From Actinoplanes palleronii (lineage in GTDB: Bacteria > Actinomycetota > Actinomycetes > Mycobacteriales > Micromonosporaceae), in assembly GCF_016862315.1 (NCBI RefSeq), contig NZ_BOMS01000137.1, forward strand, positions 16,834 to 80,833: DNA of 64,000 nt. The letters are read 5' to 3'. Made by a program: the position numbers and the translations under genes. This document shows, piece by piece, positions 6,324-14,553 of this stretch. Below the pieces are notes generated by a model. That model did not search any database. It saw only the letters and a program-made list of their open reading frames with translations, and was not told where the DNA came from. Every line of letters begins with the position of its first letter. Positions within the stretch are counted from its first letter, which is position 1.

Positions 6324-7832
6324 GTGCGCAGGCTCAGCTGGAGTGTGTTGGCACTGGCCGCGATGCTGGTGGTGCCCGCTGTCCCGGCCGCGGCCGCCGG
6401 TCCGATCGTGCGGACCGACCAGGGCCAGATCAAAGGCACAGTCAAAACCGGATTTCGTACGTTCGAAGCCGTCCCGTACGCCGCACCCCCGACCGGCGAA
6501 CGCCGCTGGCGGGCCCCGCAACCGGTGACCGCCTGGCGCGGCGTGCGCGACGCGACCGCACCGCACGAGCGCTGCGCGCAGAACCCGGTCTTCGGCGCGC
6601 CCACCGGCGACGAGGACTGTCTCTATCTCAACGTCACCGCGCCGACCACGCCCGGCCCGCACCCGGTGCTGGTGTTCCTGCACGGCGGCAGCTTCCAGAA
6701 CGGCTCGGCCACCGACTACGACCCGGCCCGCCTGGCCACCCACGGCGACCTGGTCGTGATCACCGTCAACTACCGGCTCGGCGTGCTCGGCTATTTCGGA
6801 CTGCCCGGGCTCGCCGGCTCCGGCACGTTCGGCCTGCAGGACCAGCAGGCGGCGCTGCGCTGGGTGCGGCACAACGCGGCCGCGTTCGGCGGCGACCCGC
6901 GCAACGTCACCCTCGACGGCGAGTCGGCCGGCGCGGAGAGCGTCTGCGCACAGCTCACCTCGCCGTCCGCCCGGGGGCTCTTCGACAAGGCGATCATGCA
7001 GTCCGGGTCGTGCCTGGACAGCTGGCCCGACGGGTTGTTCCTGCCCAGCATGGGTGCCGGAGTGCCGTTCACGTCCCGGGCGACCGTCGAGCGCAACGGT
7101 TCCGCGTTCGCCGCCACGCTCGGCTGCCCGCCGACGCAGGCGGTCGCGTGCCTGCGCGGCAAGGACCCGCTCGCGCTGCTCGGCGCGACGAGGGCCTTCA
7201 CCACTCCCGCCTACGGCACGGCCCTGCTGCCCGACTCGCCAGCCGTGGCGCTGCGGGCAGGCAGGGCGGCCCGGGTGCCGGTGCTCAGCGGGACCAACCT
7301 CGACGAGCACCGCGCGTTCACCGGCGTGCAGGAGCTGTGGCTGGGCGCGCCGCTCACTGCGGCCGACTACGCGGCGATGCTGGATTCCGCGTTCGGTGAC
7401 CGGGCCGCCGACGTCGCCGCTCGATATCCGGCCGGGTCGTATGAAACACCGGGTCTGGCCTGGGCGGCGCTCGCCACCGACCGGATCTGGGCGTGCCCGT
7501 CGCTGGCCACCCGGCGCCTGCTCGCCCGGCACGCGCCGGCCTTCGGCTACGAGTTCGCCGAACGGCACAGCCCGGCGGTGTCCGATACGTATCCGTGGGG
7601 CGCCGCACACGGTTACGAGCTGCCATATCTCTTCGACGTGGCCGGCTTCACCACGGTCGGCGACGTCCAGGCGAATCTGGCCGACGACATGATCGACGCC
7701 TGGTCCCGGTTCGCGGCGACCGGGCGGCCGGGGTGGGCAGCGATGCCCGCACACCGGGTGTTCGCCGCCGACCGTGACGGAGGCGTCGACCTGGCGGCCG
7801 AGCACCAGTGCGGATTCTGGGCCGGCCTCTGA
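6324..7832 (+). CDS. secreted type-B carboxylesterase
   Basis: A 502-residue alpha/beta-hydrolase of the carboxylesterase/lipase type-B family that hydrolyses carboxylic esters outside the cell. Residues 1-26 (MRRLSWSVLALAAMLVVPAV, then PAAAAG) form a signal peptide with an A-x-A-like end. The oxyanion-hole HGGSF, the nucleophile elbow GESAGAES, the acid in GTNLDEHRAF and the His in AAHGYELPYLF make up a complete catalytic machinery. Paired cysteines around ERCAQ and DEDCLYLN match a family disulphide. The GTG at 6324 is chosen because GGAGG sits 5 nt upstream. Probably under the divergent TetR. Confidence 0.93.
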   Translation: MRRLSWSVLALAAMLVVPAVPAAAAGPIVRTDQGQIKGTVKTGFRTFEAVPYAAPPTGERRWRAPQPVTAWRGVRDATAPHERCAQNPVFGAPTGDEDCLYLNVTAPTTPGPHPVLVFLHGGSFQNGSATDYDPARLATHGDLVVITVNYRLGVLGYFGLPGLAGSGTFGLQDQQAALRWVRHNAAAFGGDPRNVTLDGESAGAESVCAQLTSPSARGLFDKAIMQSGSCLDSWPDGLFLPSMGAGVPFTSRATVERNGSAFAATLGCPPTQAVACLRGKDPLALLGATRAFTTPAYGTALLPDSPAVALRAGRAARVPVLSGTNLDEHRAFTGVQELWLGAPLTAADYAAMLDSAFGDRAADVAARYPAGSYETPGLAWAALATDRIWACPSLATRRLLARHAPAFGYEFAERHSPAVSDTYPWGAAHGYELPYLFDVAGFTTVGDVQANLADDMIDAWSRFAATGRPGWAAMPAHRVFAADRDGGVDLAAEHQCGFWAGL

Positions 7833-7870
7833 TGCCCGAGGTCTGATGTCCGGCGCTTGCGGGCCTGCCG

Positions 7871-8020
7871 GTGCCGCTGCTGCGTCCGGTGGTTGTCGCC
7901 TCGGTGTCGTCGCCGTTGGAGCCGTTGGTCGTGGTCTCGGGAGGGTCGCGGCTGGTTCCGCTGGTCGTCGTTTCTGGAGCGTTGCTGCTGGTTGCGGTGG
8001 TCGTCGCTTCGGGAGGGGTG
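7871..8020. repeat. degenerate tandem repeat, roughly 36-bp units
   Basis: Between the esterase stop (7832) and the end of the minus-strand gene at 8027, the sequence repeats a theme of GGTCGT(G/C)GT(T/C)TC followed by GGGAGGG or GGAGCG and a leucine/valine-like GTTGCTGCTGGTT stretch, three to four times with drift. It is noncoding as far as I can tell. Confidence 0.4.
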
Positions 8021-8026
8021 TCGGGG

Positions 8027-8809
8027 TCAGGTCCAGTGGATCGGGTTGTCGGTGGACAGGGCTGCGGCGCACAGTCGGCGCAGCATGCCCAGCAGGTGGT
8101 CGAAGTCCGCCGCCGACCGCGGTCTGACCTGGACCGTGAACCGCTGCGGCGGGGTCGGCAAGTAGTTGGCGATCGGTGTCATTGCCAGCCGCACGCTGTG
8201 CCCCTCGCCGGTGAGTTCCAGCTCGCCGCCGGGCAGGACCCGCTGCTCGAAACAGGCCGCCCGGAAGAGCGTGCCGGGTGGCTCCGTCGTCCTGTCGAGG
8301 ACGAAGAAGCCGTCCGGATCGACCCCGATGTGGAGGTCCCGGCCCCAGATGAACACGCCGCCGTGGCCGGCGACGTAGGAATGCAGCGCGTCCCCGGACG
8401 CCTCGTCGACCAGGACGACCTCGTCGGCCAGCCGCGCGCCGTTCTCGAAGTGATCCAATTCGGCCAGCACCCGGGGCACCTCGTCAGCGGGGATCCAGCC
8501 GTCGTTGGTCTCCGGCAGGTATCTGAGCAGCACCGGGAAGTCCGCCGCGCCCGCCGCCCGCAGGGCCTGCTGGAAGATTCGGATGCCGGCCCAGGACCCG
8601 ATCTCCTCGCGGCGGATTTGCATGTGGTCGTGCGGGCAGCCGTGCTCCAGCCAGTGCTCGACGTCGCCGTGCGCGTTCGCGGTCTCCCGGCTCCAGGGCT
8701 CCAGCAGACCGAGCCGGCCGTCCTCGTCGAAACCGACCGGGCCGACCGGCGGCGCTGGCGCCAACCCGTCCTTCCAGCAGCGGCAATGCACGTATGCGCT
8801 GACTCCCAC
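8027..8809 (-). CDS. hypothetical protein with N-terminal Cys/His cluster
   Basis: A 260-residue cytoplasmic protein that I do not recognise as a named family. The N-terminus GVSAYVHCRCWKDGL and the following HGCPHDHMQ form an H-x-C-x-C ... C-x-H-x-H cluster within 75 residues that could bind a metal. The middle (AGIRIFQQALRAAG, YLPETNDGWIPADEVPRVLA) and the C-terminus look like an ordinary mixed alpha/beta fold. GTG at 8809 is chosen as the start, with AGG upstream; GTG at 8836 is an alternative adding nine residues. It is convergent with the esterase; the upstream neighbour is the small plus-strand ORF at 8930. Confidence 0.7.
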   Translation of the reverse strand: MGVSAYVHCRCWKDGLAPAPPVGPVGFDEDGRLGLLEPWSRETANAHGDVEHWLEHGCPHDHMQIRREEIGSWAGIRIFQQALRAAGAADFPVLLRYLPETNDGWIPADEVPRVLAELDHFENGARLADEVVLVDEASGDALHSYVAGHGGVFIWGRDLHIGVDPDGFFVLDRTTEPPGTLFRAACFEQRVLPGGELELTGEGHSVRLAMTPIANYLPTPPQRFTVQVRPRSAADFDHLLGMLRRLCAAALSTDNPIHWT

Positions 8810-8929
8810 GGCCGACAACCTAACCGGCGTTGTCACAAACGGCGGTCCCGCCCGGTCTGCCTGGTGTGTACATCCCCGTCATGCTCCTTCTCCCGTCGGC
8901 GTGCTGATTTTGATCACCGTGCCCGGCCG

Positions 8930-9109
8930 GTGCGAACCCGCAGGTTGCGGGCAGCGCCGTGGCGCCGGCTGGACTACGCCGCCGCGGGCCTCGTCGCGGT
9001 GGCGATCAGCGCGCTCGACGGGATCCTGCTCGCCGTGCACCGGATCGCGGCGTCGCGGGGTGTCGGCCACAACACTCGGGACCTGGCCGAGGACGAAGCC
9101 TTGATGTAG
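8930..9109 (+). CDS. small hypothetical protein with one hydrophobic helix
   Basis: A 59-residue ORF from a GTG, VRTRRLRAAPWRRLDYAAAG, followed by LVAVAISALDGILLAVHRIA and an acidic tail (NTRDLAEDEALM). The arginine-rich start followed by a hydrophobic helix would suit a small membrane-associated protein. It ends 49 bp before the flavoprotein gene and may be its leader cistron. No family recognised; the support is codon bias and position only. Confidence 0.4.
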   Translation: MRTRRLRAAPWRRLDYAAAGLVAVAISALDGILLAVHRIAASRGVGHNTRDLAEDEALM

Positions 9110-9121
9110 GACCGATACATC
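9103..9121. promoter_or_regulatory. inverted repeat upstream of flavoprotein
   Basis: GATGTA-N7-TACATC, perfect 6-bp arms, located 38 bp before the ATG at 9159. It overlaps the stop codon of the small ORF ending at 9109. It could be an operator; no dedicated regulator is adjacent. Confidence 0.35.
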
Positions 9122-9158
9122 GAACTCTACGAAGCAGTCGTCAATGCGAGGAGCTGTC

Positions 9159-10394
9159 ATGACCGAACCGACCTTTGTGATCGTGGGCGCCAGCCTGGCC
9201 GGGGCCAAGGCCGCCGAGACGCTGCGCGAGGAGGGCTTCACCGGCCGGATCGTGCTGCTCGGCGACGACCACCACCGGCCCTACGAGCGGCCGCCGCTGT
9301 CCAAGGATCTGCTGCTGGGCAAGGCGGAGGCCGGCGTTCCGTACGTGCACGAGGCCGGCTGGTACGCCGAGCACGACGTCGACCTGCGCGTGGGGACCCG
9401 GGTCATCCACGTCGATCGGGAGCGGAAGACCGTGCGGACCGCTGCGGGGGAGGAGATCGGCTATCACCGACTGCTGCTGGCCACCGGCTCGCGGCCCCGT
9501 GACCTGCCGGTGCCCGGCGCGGAGCTGGGCAACGTGCTCACCCTGCGTACCCTCGACGATTCTGACCGGCTCGCCGAGATCTTGACCGATGGCGCCCGGC
9601 TGACCATCGTCGGCTCCGGCTGGATCGGCCTCGAGATCGCCGCGGCGGCACGCGGCCGGGGCGTCGCGGTGACCGTCGTGACCCCGGAATCCGCGCCGCT
9701 GCAGCACGTGCTCGGCGACGAGCTGGCGGCGGTGTTCGGGTCCTTGCACCGCACGCACGGTGTGGACTTCCGCTATCGGACCCACGTCGCCGAGCTGCGT
9801 GGTGACGGCGACGTCGCGCAGGTCGTGCTCGACGACGGCACCGTCCTGGACACCGACTACGTCCTGATCGCCGTCGGTGCGGCACCGAACGTGGAACTGG
9901 CCGAGCAGGCCGGCCTGGCCGTCGACGGCGGGGTGCTCGTCGACGCCCACCATCGCACCAGCGACGCGGACATCTTCGCGGCCGGCGACATCGCGAACAT
10001 CGACCATCCGCTGCTGGGGCATCGCGTCCGGGTCGAGCACTGGGCCAACGCGCTGCAGTCCGGTCCCGCGGCGGCCCGAGCGATGCTGGACCGGGGCACG
10101 CCCTGGGACCACCTGCCGTATTTCTTCACCGACCAGTACGAGCTCGGCATGGAGTATGCCGGCTGGGTGCCGCCGGGCGGGCAGTCCGAGCTGGTGGTCC
10201 GGGGAAGCCTTGACGCTCTCGAGGCCGTCGTCTTCTGGACCGTCGAGGGCCGGGTGGCCGCCGGCATGAACATCAACGTCTGGGAGGTCACCGATCAGAT
10301 CCAGGATTTGGTACGGGCGGGGTTGGCCGGGCAGCGGATCGATCTGGCCAGGCTGGCCGATGCGGCGGTCGAGCTACCGGAGCTGCTGAAATGA
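9159..10394 (+). CDS. FAD-dependent NAD(P)H:ferredoxin reductase-like oxidoreductase
   Basis: A 411-residue flavoprotein of the rubredoxin/putidaredoxin-reductase type, which passes electrons from NAD(P)H via FAD to a small iron-sulfur partner such as a P450 ferredoxin. FAD-binding GASLAGAKAAETLREEGF is at residues 9-26, the second dinucleotide motif GSGWIGLEIAAAARGRG at about 152-168, and the FAD C-terminal motif TSDADIFAAGDIA at about 266-278. It ends with a reductase C-terminal domain. ATG 9159 has GAGGAG 6 nt upstream. No P450 lies nearby, so the partner must be elsewhere. The stop overlaps the start of a 30-codon ORF as ATGA. Confidence 0.93.
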   Translation: MTEPTFVIVGASLAGAKAAETLREEGFTGRIVLLGDDHHRPYERPPLSKDLLLGKAEAGVPYVHEAGWYAEHDVDLRVGTRVIHVDRERKTVRTAAGEEIGYHRLLLATGSRPRDLPVPGAELGNVLTLRTLDDSDRLAEILTDGARLTIVGSGWIGLEIAAAARGRGVAVTVVTPESAPLQHVLGDELAAVFGSLHRTHGVDFRYRTHVAELRGDGDVAQVVLDDGTVLDTDYVLIAVGAAPNVELAEQAGLAVDGGVLVDAHHRTSDADIFAAGDIANIDHPLLGHRVRVEHWANALQSGPAAARAMLDRGTPWDHLPYFFTDQYELGMEYAGWVPPGGQSELVVRGSLDALEAVVFWTVEGRVAAGMNINVWEVTDQIQDLVRAGLAGQRIDLARLADAAVELPELLK

Positions 10395-10483
10395 CCACCA
10401 GCGTGGCCGTGCTCGGGGTCGATGGTTTGTCCGATCAGGCGGTGATTGGTGCTGATCATGCCGAATTACTGGTTCAGACGTGA
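10391..10483 (+). CDS. possible coupled mini-ORF
   Basis: A 30-codon ORF (MTTSVAVLGVDGLSDQAVIG, then ADHAELLVQT) whose ATG overlaps the flavoprotein stop as ATGA. It contains a TTA leucine codon, rare in actinomycetes. The peptide has no recognisable domain; it may be a gene remnant or simply untranslated. Confidence 0.2.
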   Translation: MTTSVAVLGVDGLSDQAVIGADHAELLVQT

Positions 10484-10538
10484 GTGGTGGCCGAGAGTGA
10501 GGAGATAGTGAACCCGGCCGGCCCCGTGGAGTGGCTCG

Positions 10539-11168
10539 ATGTCGCACGATTCTCGTCAGCAGCACGGCTCAGTACGGACTGCCCGATCTCGCCGGCCGGT
10601 CCGGGCCGCCCGACCCGTGTCGCCGCTCAAGGTGTCGCTGGCGGTCGTGGCGTCGCTCGTCGTGGTGGTCGCGCTGTTCGCGGCCGGCATCGCCGCCGAG
10701 CAGTACAGCCATACGCGGTCGGCCGCCGTCACGGCCACCACCAGCCCGCCGGCGAAGGTCGTCCCGGCCGGGCCCGGCTTCGGCGACGCCGTCCGCGACG
10801 GCAAGTTCCAGTTCGTGGTCTCCGCGATGGACTGCTCCCGGACGAGCATCGGTGTCGAGCGCCTCAAACGCACCGCCGCGGGCAAGTTCTGCGTGATCAG
10901 CCTGTCGGTGCGCGACATCGGCGACGGCACGAAATATTTCATCGGCTACCCCCAGAAGGCGCGGGACGCGTCGGGCGGCGAATACCGGATCGACGAGCTG
11001 GCCAGCCTCTACGCCAATCACGGCACTGACGCGTTCTTGAAGAAGCTTGCCCCGGGCAAGAAAGCGACAAGCAGCCTCGTCTTCGACGTCCCGAGGGGGG
11101 TCACGCTGGCCACCCTGGAACTCCACGACTCGCCGTTCTCCGGCGGCGTAGAGGTCACGCTCAGATAG
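10539..11168 (+). CDS. membrane-anchored DUF4352-type protein
   Basis: A 209-residue protein: a basic N-terminus, one transmembrane helix (VSLAVVASLVVVVALFAAGI, about residues 32-51), a short Ala/Thr/Pro linker, then an extracytoplasmic immunoglobulin-like domain of the DUF4352 type (FQFVVSAMDCSRTSIGVERL through SSLVFDVPRGVTLATLELHD). Two cysteines at MDCSR and KFCVI probably form a disulphide. Such domains are typically exposed lipoprotein or anchor modules of unknown role. The ATG at 10539 has GGAG about 9 nt upstream. It stands alone, convergent with the GGDEF/EAL gene. Confidence 0.8.
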   Translation: MSHDSRQQHGSVRTARSRRPVRAARPVSPLKVSLAVVASLVVVVALFAAGIAAEQYSHTRSAAVTATTSPPAKVVPAGPGFGDAVRDGKFQFVVSAMDCSRTSIGVERLKRTAAGKFCVISLSVRDIGDGTKYFIGYPQKARDASGGEYRIDELASLYANHGTDAFLKKLAPGKKATSSLVFDVPRGVTLATLELHDSPFSGGVEVTLR

Positions 11169-11189
11169 GCGGCCAGCCCTCCGCGATGG

Positions 11190-13484
11190 TCAGGCGACCG
11201 GGACGGCGTTCGCGGAGTGCCGGGCCGAGTAGGAGCGGCCCGAGTAATCACTGAGCCACTGGTCGAAGTCCTCGGCCGGCATCGGGCGGGCGAAGTGGTA
11301 TCCCTGGGCGACGTCGCAGCCGAGTTCGCGCAGGGCGGCCACCGCGGCCAGGTCCTCGACGCCCTCGGCGACGACCGACAGGCCCAGGTTGTGGCCGAGC
11401 GTGATCGCGGTGCGCACCAGCACGGCGTCGCCGTGGCTGTCGCCCATCGCCTGGACGAACGACTTGTCGATCTTCAGTTCGTCGACCGGGAGGCGTTGCA
11501 GGTAGGTCATCGACGAGTGGCCGGTGCCGAAGTCGTCGATCGACAGGCTGATGCCGCCGCTGCGCAGTTCGCGCAACACGGCCAGGGCCTTCTCCGGGTC
11601 GGTCATCACCATGCTCTCGGTGATCTCGAACTTGAGCAGCGCGACCGGCAGGCCGACCCGGTGCAGCAGGTCGAAGACCTGGGCCGGGAAGTGCGGGTCG
11701 AGCAGGGAGCGGGTGGACAGGTTGACCGCGACCGGGATCGGCATGCCGCGGTCCGACCAGTCCTTCGCCTGGTGTACGGCGATGTCCAGGACGTGGCTGG
11801 TCAGCGGACGGATCAGGCTCGTCGACTCGGCCATCGGGATGAACTGGTCCGGCGCGACCCGGCCCAGGCGCGGGTGCTGCCAGCGGATCAGCGCCTCGAC
11901 GCCGGTGACCCGGCCGCCGGCCAGGTCGATCTTGGGCTGGTAGTGCAGCGAGAGCTGGTCGTCGGCTCCGATCGCGCGGCGCAGGTCGCCGAGCAGTTCG
12001 AGGCGGTTGGCGGCGTTGGTGTCGTTCGACGCGTCGTACTGCTGGACCGTGCTGGCCTGTTCGCGGGCCAGGTGCAGGGCCGCGTCGGCGTGCCGCAGCA
12101 GGGCGTCGGCCTCGGTGCCGTGCTCCGGTGCGGCGGCCAGCCCGGCGTTCGCCTCGACGTCGAGCTGGAAGTCGTCGATCAGGAAGGTGTGGTGCAACGC
12201 GGCCAGCAGCTTATCGGCGGTCTCCCGGGCCGGCTCCAGTTCGATTCCGGGCAGCAGCACGGCGAAGTCGTCGGCGCCGATCCGGGCGACCGTGGCGCCG
12301 GTCGGGGCGGCCTCCGAGAGCCGTTCCGCGACCTGGATGAGCAGCAGGTCTCCGTGCCGGTGCCCGAGCACGTCGTTGACGTTCCGGAAGCCCTGCAAGT
12401 TGATGATCAGCGCGGCGGCGGGGCGGCCGTTGCGCAGGGCAACCTCGGTGCGCTCGACGAACAGCGCCCGGTTCGGCAGGCCGGTGAGCGGGTCGTGGGT
12501 GGAGGCCCGGCGCACCGAGCGGGTGTGACTGCGCCAGCTCACACCGGACACCAGGATGGTCAGCAGCGCGCCCAGCAGCAGCGCGAGCGAGTTGACGCTC
12601 AGGCCACGGGACCAGCCGAGCCCGAACGCGGTGGCGGACACCGCGACGTACCAGTCGTTGGCGTTGTTGGTGGCGGTGGGGAGCCGCTGGTAGGCCACCC
12701 GCCGGTCGCCCAGCGTGGTGATGCCGGCGAGCTGGCCACCTTCCTTCAACGGGATGAACGAGTCGTCGTCATTGCCGGTGATCGTCGTCGCGGTCCGGGA
12801 GTCGACAAGCACCCCGCCGGTGCTCGCGTCGATGATCGAGGCGACCCGGCCACTGGTCGCCGGCAGCCGCAGGCTGTCCAGGGCGATCTCGAAGTGCACC
12901 ATGCCGGTGTGCCCGGCCGCCGACACCACGATCGAGTTGGAGATGACCGCGTTGTGGGTGTCCGGCGACTGGTAGGCCTTGGTCTGGTAGTCCCGCTCCG
13001 GACCGAGTGCGAGTGTCGGGGCGAAGTAGGACATCTTCGTCTCGTCCTGGCGCAGGTTCTTCGTCGCGACCGGCAGGCCGTTGTCGATCCGGGCGATCTG
13101 GGAGCCGTCGCGGTCGACGAAGCACGCCTCACCGACCCGGCCCGGGTACAACTGCTCCAGGTACGCGAGCGCGTCGTTGACCCGCTCCAGCAGTGGCCCA
13201 CCGGCGGCGACCTTCTCTGCCGTGGTGCCGGGCGCCTGGTAGAAGTCGATGAAGACCGGGTTGTCGGCGAGCACTTCGGCGATCGCCCGGGACTGCGCGA
13301 AATAGTTGCGCACCGTGGCGACCTGCTGTTGCAGGGCGAGATCGAGGGCGTGGTCCTGCGAGGTGACCTGCTTGTCCCGGGTCGCCAGCACACTGGTGAA
13401 CACGCTCATCACCAGCACCAGCAGACCGGCGAGGAAGGCCGCGGCGCGCGCGTGACGGACTATCGCCGACCGGCCGATCATCAT
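11190..13484 (-). CDS. membrane GGDEF/EAL protein, probable c-di-GMP phosphodiesterase
   Basis: A 764-residue signalling protein. One TM helix near the N-terminus (AAAFLAGLLVLVMSVFTSVL) and a second near residue 325 (LALLLGALLTILVSGV) bracket an extracytoplasmic Cache-like sensor (residues about 40-310). A GGDEF domain follows (HDPLTGLPNRALF), whose active-site loop is degenerate: GADDF instead of GGDEF/GGEEF. The EAL domain is intact by motif: GVEALIRWQHP, NLSTRS, ITESMV, DDFGTGHSS and EGVED. The likely net activity is c-di-GMP hydrolysis, with the GGDEF part as a regulatory or GTP-binding module. The start is uncertain: GAGGAGG touches ATG 13484, and ATG 13481 or 13514 are alternatives. Confidence 0.93.
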   Translation of the reverse strand: MMIGRSAIVRHARAAAFLAGLLVLVMSVFTSVLATRDKQVTSQDHALDLALQQQVATVRNYFAQSRAIAEVLADNPVFIDFYQAPGTTAEKVAAGGPLLERVNDALAYLEQLYPGRVGEACFVDRDGSQIARIDNGLPVATKNLRQDETKMSYFAPTLALGPERDYQTKAYQSPDTHNAVISNSIVVSAAGHTGMVHFEIALDSLRLPATSGRVASIIDASTGGVLVDSRTATTITGNDDDSFIPLKEGGQLAGITTLGDRRVAYQRLPTATNNANDWYVAVSATAFGLGWSRGLSVNSLALLLGALLTILVSGVSWRSHTRSVRRASTHDPLTGLPNRALFVERTEVALRNGRPAAALIINLQGFRNVNDVLGHRHGDLLLIQVAERLSEAAPTGATVARIGADDFAVLLPGIELEPARETADKLLAALHHTFLIDDFQLDVEANAGLAAAPEHGTEADALLRHADAALHLAREQASTVQQYDASNDTNAANRLELLGDLRRAIGADDQLSLHYQPKIDLAGGRVTGVEALIRWQHPRLGRVAPDQFIPMAESTSLIRPLTSHVLDIAVHQAKDWSDRGMPIPVAVNLSTRSLLDPHFPAQVFDLLHRVGLPVALLKFEITESMVMTDPEKALAVLRELRSGGISLSIDDFGTGHSSMTYLQRLPVDELKIDKSFVQAMGDSHGDAVLVRTAITLGHNLGLSVVAEGVEDLAAVAALRELGCDVAQGYHFARPMPAEDFDQWLSDYSGRSYSARHSANAVPVA

Positions 13485-13592
13485 CCTCCTCAGAACCGAT
13501 CCCTGTGTCACCATGCCGGTGATCGACCATCGGCGGGCGGTTCTGAGATTTCTCGGGACTAGGCCTGCTTCTGAGGGGTAAACGGCCCGCAA

Positions 13593-13616
13593 CTCGTCCT
13601 TGCCGGGACGAGCTTT
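13593..13616 (+). terminator. hairpin with T tail in the leader region
   Basis: CTCGTCC-N6-GGACGAG followed by CTTTT on the plus strand. No plus-strand gene ends here, so its role is unclear. It lies between the HAD phosphatase end (minus) and the GGDEF/EAL start (minus), where it would be part of the 5' leader of the latter if transcribed from further upstream. Confidence 0.35.
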
Positions 13617-13635
13617 TCGATCATGGTCAACGGGC

Positions 13636-14304
13636 TTATCGGCGGTTAAGGCCGAGGCCTGAACCCCAGGTGAGCAATTCCGTGTCGGCGAGCGAGGAGT
13701 ATCTCCGGTGTACGTCGAGAGTCGTGCCCGGCAGTGACGGGACGCCGATGACGTAGAGGCCGGCGCCGCGGGCCGAGGCCACCCCGGTGCCGGAGTCCTC
13801 GAAGGCGACGCTGCGCGCCGGATCCACCCCGAGGCCGTCGCACGCCGCCAGGTAGAGGTCCGGTGCGGGCTTGGGTCGTGAGACGTCCTCGACCGCGTAG
13901 ACGTGCGAGAACAGCTCGGCCAGCCCGGACTTGGCCAGGGCGGTGTCGACGAAGGCACGGTTGCTGTTGCTGGCTACGGCGATGGGCACCCGGCCGCGTA
14001 ACGCGGTCACCAGGTCGCGGGCGCCCGGGAGCGCGTCGGCGCCGGCGGCGAGTTCGAGGGCGACCAGGTCGTGGAGCCGGGCGGCCAGGGCGGGACCTTC
14101 GCCGGGCAGGTCGAAGTAGGTGGCTATCGCCTCGGCGGCGGTCTCCAGGGTCCGGCCGATGAGCAGCTTCTTCTGCTCCAGCCCGAAGCCGTGGCCGTGC
14201 TCGGCGAACAGTGCCGTCTCGGCCCGGGTCCAGCACGTCTCGGTGTCGACGAGCAGCCCGTCACAGTCGAAGACCACGGCCGCGACATTCTCAGGAAGAT
14301 CCAC
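13636..14304 (-). CDS. HAD-superfamily phosphatase (beta-phosphoglucomutase-like)
   Basis: A 222-residue hydrolase. Motif I is VVFDCDGLLVDTE (nucleophile Asp and acid Asp), motif II IAVASNSNRAF, motif III the Lys in RPKPAPDLYL, and motif IV VAFEDSGTGVASARGAG. The helical cap (residues about 20-90) is of the type found in sugar-phosphate phosphatases and beta-phosphoglucomutase relatives. GTG 14304 is chosen, with GAGG 4 nt upstream and the conserved strand starting 8 residues later; the frame extends to 14349. Substrate not inferable. Downstream on the same strand is the GGDEF/EAL gene, about 150 bp away. Confidence 0.9.
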   Translation of the reverse strand: MDLPENVAAVVFDCDGLLVDTETCWTRAETALFAEHGHGFGLEQKKLLIGRTLETAAEAIATYFDLPGEGPALAARLHDLVALELAAGADALPGARDLVTALRGRVPIAVASNSNRAFVDTALAKSGLAELFSHVYAVEDVSRPKPAPDLYLAACDGLGVDPARSVAFEDSGTGVASARGAGLYVIGVPSLPGTTLDVHRRYSSLADTELLTWGSGLGLNRR

Positions 14305-14372
14305 GCGCCTCACTGTAGGCGGCGCCGCGCAGCGAACGCCGCGCTCCACGCCGAGCGTGATGCCCGCCGAAC

Positions 14373-14490
14373 CCGGCTGGCCGCCAGGGGTGTCTCAGAC
14401 CCTTTCAGGCACCCTTGCCAACCAGCCGGCGCTCGTGAGCTGGGTGGCAGGTGTGTCTTCGGGGCTTTGAGGGACCCCTGACAACCAGCC
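14373..14490. repeat. two dispersed palindromes (GGCTGG...CCAGCC family)
   Basis: Copy 1 (14373-14429) has CCGGCTGG and CCAGCCGG ends around CCAGGGGTGTCTCA and AGGCACCCTTG. Copy 2 (14439-14490) is weaker, starting GCTGGGTGGCAGGTGTGTC and ending GACCCCTGACAACCAGC. Both lie downstream of the minus-strand TetR gene (ends at 14554), where they could terminate its transcript. Confidence 0.6.
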
Positions 14491-14553
14491 GGGGGACGGG
14501 GGCGCGTGGCGGTCGAGACGGGGTGCGGGGGTGCGGGGGTGCGGGAGGGCGAG

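Noticed and set aside
6279..8072. A 597-codon minus-strand open frame over the esterase
   Set aside because: The esterase on the plus strand has a complete catalytic set and signal peptide; the opposite frame is Arg/Pro/Gly-rich.
11217..13562. A 781-codon plus-strand open frame
   Set aside because: Antisense to the GGDEF/EAL gene; composition typical of a high-GC shadow frame.
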